This document shows, in pieces, positions 58,680-64,000 of a stretch of 64,000 bases of DNA; the first letter of the stretch is position 1; each line of letters begins with the position of its first letter. This DNA comes from an uncultured Lachnospiraceae bacterium (GTDB lineage: Bacteria; Bacillota; Clostridia; Lachnospirales; Lachnospiraceae). The DNA lies in NCBI GenBank assembly GCA_946546945.1, contig CAMNOU010000002.1:124001-188000 (forward strand). Direction: 5' to 3'. The notes below the pieces were generated by a model. That model saw only the letters and a program-made list of their open reading frames with translations, did no database searches and was not told the origin of the DNA. A program made the position numbers and the translations under genes.

Positions 58680-59960
58680 ATGATCAGAGATGAGCGGTTT
58701 GCTCTTAAGGGGAACATTATTTATGCGGCTGACAGGGAGAAACTGACCATCTGCGAGCAGAGCTGGCTGGTGTGTGAAGATCAGAAGATTGAGGGGGTCT
58801 ATCAGGAATTGCCGGAACGTTTCCGGGAACTGCCAAAGATGGATTACGGAGACCGGATCCTGATTCCGGGGCTGGTCGATCTGCATATCCATGCCCCCCA
58901 GTATGCCTTCCGCGGAATGGGGATGGATCTGGAACTCCTTGACTGGCTGGACGCCCATACATTTCCGGAAGAAGCCAGGTATGAGAACCTTTCCTATGCG
59001 AAAAGAGCTTATCAGATTTTCGCGGACCACCTCCGGGCCGGCGCGACAACCAGGGCATGTGTCTTTGCCACGATTCATCGGGAGAGCACGATCCTTTTAA
59101 TGGATCTGCTGGAAAAGGCGGGACTGAACGCCATGGTGGGCAAAGTCAATATGGACCGAAACAGTCCGAACCGTCTGCGGGAAACGGCGAAAGAATCAGA
59201 GCAGGAAACGATACAGTGGATCAAAGAAGTGCAGGCACGGGGATATCAGAATGTCAGACCGATTCTGACGCCCAGGTTTATCCCGAGCTGCACAGACGAC
59301 CTGATGCATGCTTTAAAATCGATCCAGGTAAGCTATGATCTTCCGGTCCAGTCCCATCTTTCCGAGAATCCCGGAGAAGTGGCCTGGGTACAGGAATTAT
59401 GCCCGCAGGCAGAGTTCTATGGAGACGCCTATGACCGGTTAGGTCTTTTCGGAAGGGACTGCAAAACAATTATGGCGCACTGTGTTTATTCCGGTGACCG
59501 GGAAATAGAGCGGATCAAAGAAAACGGGGTATTTATCGCGCACTGCCCGGAATCCAACATAAACCTGTCCTCCGGAGTCGCTCCGGTAAGGCGTTTTCTG
59601 AATGAAGGACTGCGGGTCGGGCTCGGAAGCGATGTGGCGGCAGGAAGTACATCGAATCTGTTTTATGCGATGGCATGCGCGATCCGGGCATCCAAAATGA
59701 GATGGCGGCTGCAGGATGATTCCGAAAAATGCCTGACGATACCGGAAGTGTTCTATCTGGCGACGAAAGGAGGAGGTGCCTTCTGGGGAAATACAGGAAG
59801 CTTTGAAAAAGGATATGAGGCGGATATCGTTGTGCTGGACGATCAGAGACTGGTCTGCCCCAATAAACTGGATGTCCGGCAGCGGCTGGAAAGAATCATT
59901 TATCTGGCTGATGAGCGGGAAGTCTATGCAAAATTTGCTGCCGGAAAACAGATTTTCTGA
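58680..59960 (+). CDS. guaD: Guanine deaminase
   Basis: 426-residue amidohydrolase that turns guanine into xanthine and ammonia. Motifs: LVDLHIHAPQYAFRGMGMD (zinc His pair and the guanine-deaminase PQYAFRG), PVQSHLSENPGEV, MAHCVYSGD and GLGSDVAAGST. Length and start are normal, with AGGAGG eight bases before ATG. Its product xanthine is the expected substrate of the molybdenum hydroxylase encoded next, 24 bases downstream. Confidence 0.94.
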   Translation: MIRDERFALKGNIIYAADREKLTICEQSWLVCEDQKIEGVYQELPERFRELPKMDYGDRILIPGLVDLHIHAPQYAFRGMGMDLELLDWLDAHTFPEEARYENLSYAKRAYQIFADHLRAGATTRACVFATIHRESTILLMDLLEKAGLNAMVGKVNMDRNSPNRLRETAKESEQETIQWIKEVQARGYQNVRPILTPRFIPSCTDDLMHALKSIQVSYDLPVQSHLSENPGEVAWVQELCPQAEFYGDAYDRLGLFGRDCKTIMAHCVYSGDREIERIKENGVFIAHCPESNINLSSGVAPVRRFLNEGLRVGLGSDVAAGSTSNLFYAMACAIRASKMRWRLQDDSEKCLTIPEVFYLATKGGGAFWGNTGSFEKGYEADIVVLDDQRLVCPNKLDVRQRLERIIYLADEREVYAKFAAGKQIF

Positions 59961-59984
59961 TTCGGAGAAGGAGGAGTGACAGAT

Positions 59985-62129
59985 ATGGAAAAAATCAGCA
60001 GACCGATTGTGAAAAAAGATCACGAAATGAAGGCCTCGGGAAAAAGCGTTTATGTGGGAGACTATACGGAAGCGAAAAACGGGGAAAAAATTCTGACAGG
60101 AAAAATCCTGTATGGGACTGCAGCAAGGGCAAAGATCCTGTCGGTATGCGTTCCTCCGCTGCCGGACGGATACTTTTATGTAGATGCAGACGATGTGCCC
60201 GGAGATAACAATGTAAATATCGTCCTGGATGACATGCCGGTATTCTGCCGGGGAACGGTCGAATTCATCGGACAGGCTATCGGCATGGTGGCCGGCCCCG
60301 ATGAGAAGGAAGTAAGAAGGATCCTTTCGGAAATCCGGGTGGAATACGAGGAACTGGAACCGGTCCTGGATATCCGGAAATCCGAGACCGCATTCTTTGA
60401 CTATCATTACGGGCACGGAGATGTGGACCGGGCATTCGAAGAAGCGGACAGGGTATATGAAGAGGAATTCTCCACCGGCTATCAGGAGCAGGCTTATCTG
60501 GAACCGCAGGGCATGATGGCGGAGCCGGAGCCGGACGGCGGCATGTATGTGCACGGTTCTTTGCAGTGTGCGTACTATGTCAAAGGAGCGGTTGACCGTG
60601 TGCTGGGGTATCAGGATAAAGAGCACGGCACCCATGTTTTTCAGGATGTGACCGGAGGCGCTTTTGGAGGGAAAGAGGCATTTCCTTCGATTCTGGGTTC
60701 GCAGGTGGCGGTGGCGGCTTACAAAGCCAAAGCTCCGGTCCGGGTGATCTTTGACCGCAGGGAAGATATGGAATATACATCCAAAAGACATCCTTCGAAA
60801 TCGCGCTATAAGATGGCGGTAAAAGACGGGAAGGTAACGGCTCTGGAATGTGATGTGCTTTTTAACGCGGGCGCATACAGCACACTGTCTGCCGTGGTCC
60901 TGCAAAGAGGAGTGATCGCTGCGCCCGGTGTGTATAATGTTCCGAATCTGCGGGTCAGAGGCCGCGCGATGAAGACCAATACCTCACCGTGCGGGGCATA
61001 CCGCGGTTTTGGAGCGCCGCAGACATTTTTCGCAATGGAAATGATGATGAATCACGTGGCAAAGGATCTGGGGAAGGATCCGCTCACGTTTAAGATGGAA
61101 CATATGGCGGCGCAGGGAGACGCCACCTCTACCTGCGGGAAGTATCATTTCTGTGTTCCGCTTGCCGAAATGATCAGGAAAATCGATGAGGCCAGCGGTT
61201 TTCAAAAGAAACACAGGGAGTATGACAGAAAACAGACCGGACGTTTCCGGAGAGGAATCGGTCTTTCCCTTTGCTTCCATGGAGCCGGGTTTACCGGATC
61301 CGGAGAGAGGGATATCATCAAGGCGGTGGCAAAGCTTCATAAGTATGCGGACGGGACGGTTGAGATCCTGGCAAGCAATGGGGAGATCGGGCAGGGACTT
61401 CGCACCACTTTCCCCAAGATTGTTGCGCAGGAGCTGGATCTGCCTCTGGAGAAGGTCTATTACAACCATCCGGACACAGCCCGTGTTCCGGATTCGGGGC
61501 CTACAGTAGCATCCAGAAGTCTGATGACGGTCGGGGAGCTGCTCCGCAGAGCTGCAATCAGACTGAAGAAGGAATGGAAAGACGGTCAGGAACAGGAAGT
61601 GGAAGAACACTATAAAGAACCGGATTTTATGATTCCGTTCTCTCTGGAAAAATTTGAAGGAGATGCCTATCCCACCTACGCGTGGTCTGTCAGTGTGATT
61701 GAAGTTGAAATCGATACCTGCACCGGATGCGCGCAGATCCTCGGAGCATACGGATGTTTTGATGTAGGGACTCCCGTTGATGAGAATATTGTTCTGGGAC
61801 AGATGGAAGGCGGTTTCCTTCAGGGGATCGGATATTCTGCCATGGAACAGATGGATTATGACGGGAAGGGAAGAATCCGGAACAATTCCTATTCCGATTA
61901 TCTGATCCCGACCGCCATGGATGTGCCGAAACTGCAGGCGATCCTGCATGTGGAGAAATATCCGTACGGACCATATGGTGCCAAAGGTGCGGGAGAACTG
62001 CCGCTGGTCGGTGCCCCGCCTGCATATCTGGAAGCGGTAGAGCAGGCTCTGGGAAATCCCTTCCGGCTGCATCACATCCCGTTTACGGCCGAAGAAACCC
62101 TGATGAAGCTGAGAGAGGAGGTACGATAG
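59985..62129 (+). CDS. xdhA: Xanthine dehydrogenase-like molybdenum-binding subunit
   Basis: 714-residue catalytic subunit of a molybdopterin hydroxylase. The small a/b hammerhead domain (1-about 115) precedes the molybdopterin part. Mo-pterin loops GGAFGGKEAF, CGAYRGFGAPQ and NGEIGQGLRTTF and the active-site Glu in YGAKGAGELPLVG are intact. The substrate is most likely xanthine, given guanine deaminase upstream. The ssnA-ygfK-xdhC context suggests the labile-selenium type of enzyme, in which a non-amino-acid selenium ligand is added later. ATG at 59985 is favoured over GTG 59976 by spacing to GGAGG. Confidence 0.92.
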   Translation: MEKISRPIVKKDHEMKASGKSVYVGDYTEAKNGEKILTGKILYGTAARAKILSVCVPPLPDGYFYVDADDVPGDNNVNIVLDDMPVFCRGTVEFIGQAIGMVAGPDEKEVRRILSEIRVEYEELEPVLDIRKSETAFFDYHYGHGDVDRAFEEADRVYEEEFSTGYQEQAYLEPQGMMAEPEPDGGMYVHGSLQCAYYVKGAVDRVLGYQDKEHGTHVFQDVTGGAFGGKEAFPSILGSQVAVAAYKAKAPVRVIFDRREDMEYTSKRHPSKSRYKMAVKDGKVTALECDVLFNAGAYSTLSAVVLQRGVIAAPGVYNVPNLRVRGRAMKTNTSPCGAYRGFGAPQTFFAMEMMMNHVAKDLGKDPLTFKMEHMAAQGDATSTCGKYHFCVPLAEMIRKIDEASGFQKKHREYDRKQTGRFRRGIGLSLCFHGAGFTGSGERDIIKAVAKLHKYADGTVEILASNGEIGQGLRTTFPKIVAQELDLPLEKVYYNHPDTARVPDSGPTVASRSLMTVGELLRRAAIRLKKEWKDGQEQEVEEHYKEPDFMIPFSLEKFEGDAYPTYAWSVSVIEVEIDTCTGCAQILGAYGCFDVGTPVDENIVLGQMEGGFLQGIGYSAMEQMDYDGKGRIRNNSYSDYLIPTAMDVPKLQAILHVEKYPYGPYGAKGAGELPLVGAPPAYLEAVEQALGNPFRLHHIPFTAEETLMKLREEVR

Positions 62130-62130
62130 A

Positions 62131-62604
62131 ATGGATGGGATCCGTTTTCTATTAAATGGGCAGGAACGCACCTGGCAGGGAAGTGCCGGAGAACGGCTTT
62201 TAGAAGTGCTCAGGGATACTTATCAATGCAAAAGTGTAAAATGCGGATGTAAGGAAGGAGAGTGCGGGGCCTGTTCCGTGCTGCTTGACGGCAGGCTGGT
62301 GAATTCCTGCTGTGTTGCGATGGGGGCTGTGGAAGGAGCCTCAATCGTAACCATGGAAGGCTTTCGCGAAACCGAGCGTTTCCGTGTGCTGGACAAAGCA
62401 TATGCCAGTGTATCGGCCGTACAGTGCGGCTTTTGTATCCCGGGAATGATTCTGGCTTCGGAGGCTTTGCTGGCAAAAAATCCTCATCCGGATGAGGAAG
62501 AAATCCGGGAAGGACTTTCCGGCAATCTGTGCAGATGTACGGGCTACCAGGCGATTGTGAAAGCAGTTCAGATCGCAGCAGGAGAGGGGGATGGCTTATG
62601 GTAA
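62131..62604 (+). CDS. xdhC: Xanthine dehydrogenase-like [2Fe-2S] subunit
   Basis: 157-residue iron-sulfur subunit (E. coli XdhC naming). The plant-type cluster ligands are in CKSVKCGCKEGECGACSVLL, the second cluster in CGFCIPGMIL and NLCRCTGYQAIV. It carries electrons from the molybdenum subunit to the FAD subunit. It begins one base after the stop of the catalytic gene and overlaps the FAD gene by seven bases, so the subunits are co-translated. Confidence 0.96.
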   Translation: MDGIRFLLNGQERTWQGSAGERLLEVLRDTYQCKSVKCGCKEGECGACSVLLDGRLVNSCCVAMGAVEGASIVTMEGFRETERFRVLDKAYASVSAVQCGFCIPGMILASEALLAKNPHPDEEEIREGLSGNLCRCTGYQAIVKAVQIAAGEGDGLW

Positions 62605-63416
62605 ACGGATACAGACCGGAATCTCTGCAGGAGGCATTGCAGATACGCAAAGAACATCATGCGCGCCCGTATGCGGGAGGAACGGATCTTATGGTGGAAA
62701 ATCCGCAGGATGCAGAGTTTTTGTTCCTCGGCCATCTGGCGGAATTAAAACAGATTTTTACGGATGAACAGGGACTTCATATCGGAGCGGCCGTAACGTT
62801 TACGGAAGCACTGGAATCAGAACTGGTGCCGGAGCTGATGAAGAAGGCGCTGGCAAAGATCGCGGCTCCCGCAATCCGGAATGCCGGCACTTTTGGAGGA
62901 AATCTGGGCAACGGATCGGCGAAGGCAGATACCGTATTGATTGAATATGTAATGGATGCCTGTGTGCATCTCAGGTCTGCAGATGCGGAGCGGATGGTAC
63001 CGGTATCTGCGTTCTATCAGGGACGGAAGAAACTGGATCTGAGAGAGGATGAGCTGATTACAGAGATTCTCTTCCCTTCTGCAGAAATGCAGCATTACTT
63101 TTACGAGAAAGTGGGAGGCAGACAGGCACTGGCCATTTCGAGGATTTCCTTTGCAGGTATTCTGGATACAGAGGACGGACGGATCACACGGTTTCGCGCG
63201 GCCTTTGGCGCCGTAGCGGATACAGTCCTGCGGTTCCCGGATATCGAGAAGCGGCTGGAGGGACTTCGCCTTCAGGATGCGTCACGGATCAGAGAAGATA
63301 TCCTGAACAGTTACAAAAGCCGGATGAATCTGACCCGGGGACGTGTATCTGCGGAATACAGAAAAGAAGTATGTATGCGTCTTCTGGAAGAATTCCTGCA
63401 GAGATCCGGTATCTGA
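62598..63416 (+). CDS. xdhB: Xanthine dehydrogenase-like FAD-binding subunit
   Basis: 272-residue FAD subunit. The PCMH-type FAD domain shows AGGTDLMVENP and APAIRNAGTFGGNLGNGS. The C-terminal CO-dehydrogenase-flavoprotein domain includes FYEKVGGRQALAISRIS. I start at MVNGYRPESLQEAL inside the end of the iron-sulfur gene. The longer frame from 62529 is a shadow of that gene. With the other two subunits it completes a three-part hydroxylase in the order Mo, Fe-S, FAD, the reverse of some relatives. Confidence 0.94.
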   Translation: MVNGYRPESLQEALQIRKEHHARPYAGGTDLMVENPQDAEFLFLGHLAELKQIFTDEQGLHIGAAVTFTEALESELVPELMKKALAKIAAPAIRNAGTFGGNLGNGSAKADTVLIEYVMDACVHLRSADAERMVPVSAFYQGRKKLDLREDELITEILFPSAEMQHYFYEKVGGRQALAISRISFAGILDTEDGRITRFRAAFGAVADTVLRFPDIEKRLEGLRLQDASRIREDILNSYKSRMNLTRGRVSAEYRKEVCMRLLEEFLQRSGI

Positions 63417-63451
63417 AGGTAGTCATTTTTTCCGGATATGAGAGGCCTGAA

Positions 63452-64000
63452 ATGAAAGATTTTTACAAAGATATATCACTTTTGGAACGAACAAAAAAGC
63501 ATATGGCATTCACGGTGATCTCCGGACAGCATGCCGGTGAGAAGGCGCTGCTTTTTGAGGATGGAACCCTGAAAGTATATGAGGAAAACAGCTTTTTTGC
63601 AGACAAAAAAGACCGGATCGATGAGCTGTCCGGGAATGGGATGGAAAAGATGGACGGAGAAACAGTCTATTACGAGCAATTAACCGGAAAGCAGAGAATG
63701 GTCATCTGCGGAGCCGGCAATGTATCGATCCCCCTGATCCGTCTCGCAAAAATGACAGGTTTTCTGGTAACGGTCATTGAAGACAGGCCGGTATTTGCTG
63801 ATCAGGCCAGAACAGCGGGGGCGGACTGTGTCCTGTGCGACGCCTTCGTCCATGCTCTGGAAGCAATTCCCGGAGGCAGGGATGCGTATTTTGTAGTGGT
63901 CACGCGCGGACACCGGTATGATCTGGACTGCCTGCAGAGTATCCTTTGCAAAGAATATGCCTATATCGGAATGATGGCAAGCAGGCGGCGGACAACGATG
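63452..64000 (+). CDS. XdhC-family molybdenum hydroxylase maturation protein (partial)
   Basis: 183 residues are visible from ATG 63452 (GAGAGG seven bases upstream) to the window edge with no stop. A short N-terminal XdhC/CoxI-type segment is followed by a Rossmann domain: MVICGAGNVSIPLIRLA, VTVIEDRPVFADQA, AYFVVVTRGHRYD and YIGMMASRRR. This is the family that inserts sulfur, or in YqeB-type members probably selenium, into the molybdenum cofactor. Its position after the three subunits supports service to that enzyme. It is cut by the end of the window. Confidence 0.88.
   Translation, partial: MKDFYKDISLLERTKKHMAFTVISGQHAGEKALLFEDGTLKVYEENSFFADKKDRIDELSGNGMEKMDGETVYYEQLTGKQRMVICGAGNVSIPLIRLAKMTGFLVTVIEDRPVFADQARTAGADCVLCDAFVHALEAIPGGRDAYFVVVTRGHRYDLDCLQSILCKEYAYIGMMASRRRTTM

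Noticed and set aside
1-64000. CRISPR arrays, insertion sequences, prophage or rRNA/tRNA genes
   Set aside because: No regularly spaced repeats, transposase or integrase motifs, or RNA gene signatures were seen on either strand.

Overview
The window is a gene-dense chromosomal segment of an anaerobic Firmicute, most probably a member of the Lachnospiraceae (Clostridia). The basis is the conserved relA–MBL–hemZ–hisS–aspS order, SigA-type promoters with 17-base spacers, AGGAGG ribosome binding sites, a CIRCE/HrcA operator, a desulfoferrodoxin, 2-hydroxyacyl-CoA dehydratase-type proteins, a DUF6465 protein and VanRS-like two-component systems. Base composition is roughly balanced. I see no rRNA, tRNA, CRISPR array, transposase or phage gene. 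Genus and species cannot be fixed from the sequence.

Region by region. 1-2481: the tail of an acidic protein, then an OmpR-type regulator and a sensor kinase. 2526-11771: an aconitase-family hydratase, an AI-2E-type permease, a large TPR/acidic-repeat/degenerate-AAA protein, the glycogen branching enzyme GlgB and a PAP2 phosphatase. 11858-16405: a cyclophilin (minus strand), a divergent ClpX and a GH36 alpha-galactosidase whose 3' end is folded into a terminator hairpin. 16489-25098: a housekeeping block of (p)ppGpp synthetase, MBL hydrolase, HemZ, HisS, AspS and an EamA exporter. 25108-26569: a peroxide-response operon (glutathione peroxidase, TSCPD protein, OhrR-like MarR regulator) behind an OhrR-like operator. 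26598-27933: a two-subunit CoA-transferase (minus). 28186-28701: a histone-H1-like DUF6465 protein.

28760-35083 (minus) is the most unusual locus. A single four-gene operon encodes a fatty-acyl-AMP-ligase/ACP/thioester-reductase megaprotein plus three separate proteins of the benzoyl-CoA reductase / 2-hydroxyacyl-CoA dehydratase family. These three resemble the parts of the anaerobic plasmalogen synthase. The operon diverges from a second VanRS-like two-component system (35340-38187) across an intergenic region with a TTAAGA-N5-TTAAGA box. I infer a regulated reductive lipid-modification pathway.

38347-42935: a MerR-like regulator, a small XRE protein, a folded intergenic element, ddl-murF and plsC. 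43144-43513: a promoter-to-terminator transcription unit with no normal gene but three GAGGTAYRGTCC boxes and tiny ORFs, a candidate novel RNA. 43599-45805: CIRCE-controlled Hsp20, a DnaJ-like protein and a thioesterase. 46298-51085: a sulfate/thiosulfate ABC importer (binding protein, CysT, CysW, CysA) and a ThuA-like protein. 51092-51559: desulfoferrodoxin. 51826-52692: DegV.

52748-64000 (cut by the window end): a purine-degradation cluster of the type linked to selenium-dependent molybdenum hydroxylases. It contains SsnA, YgfK, a purine permease, guanine deaminase, the three xanthine-dehydrogenase-like subunits and an XdhC-family maturation protein. Guanine imported by the permease would be deaminated to xanthine and passed to the molybdenum hydroxylase. 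Related clusters are known from gut anaerobes that degrade urate and other purines. A dispersed terminator-plus-tail repeat occurs three times, near 16373, 44269 and 51610.
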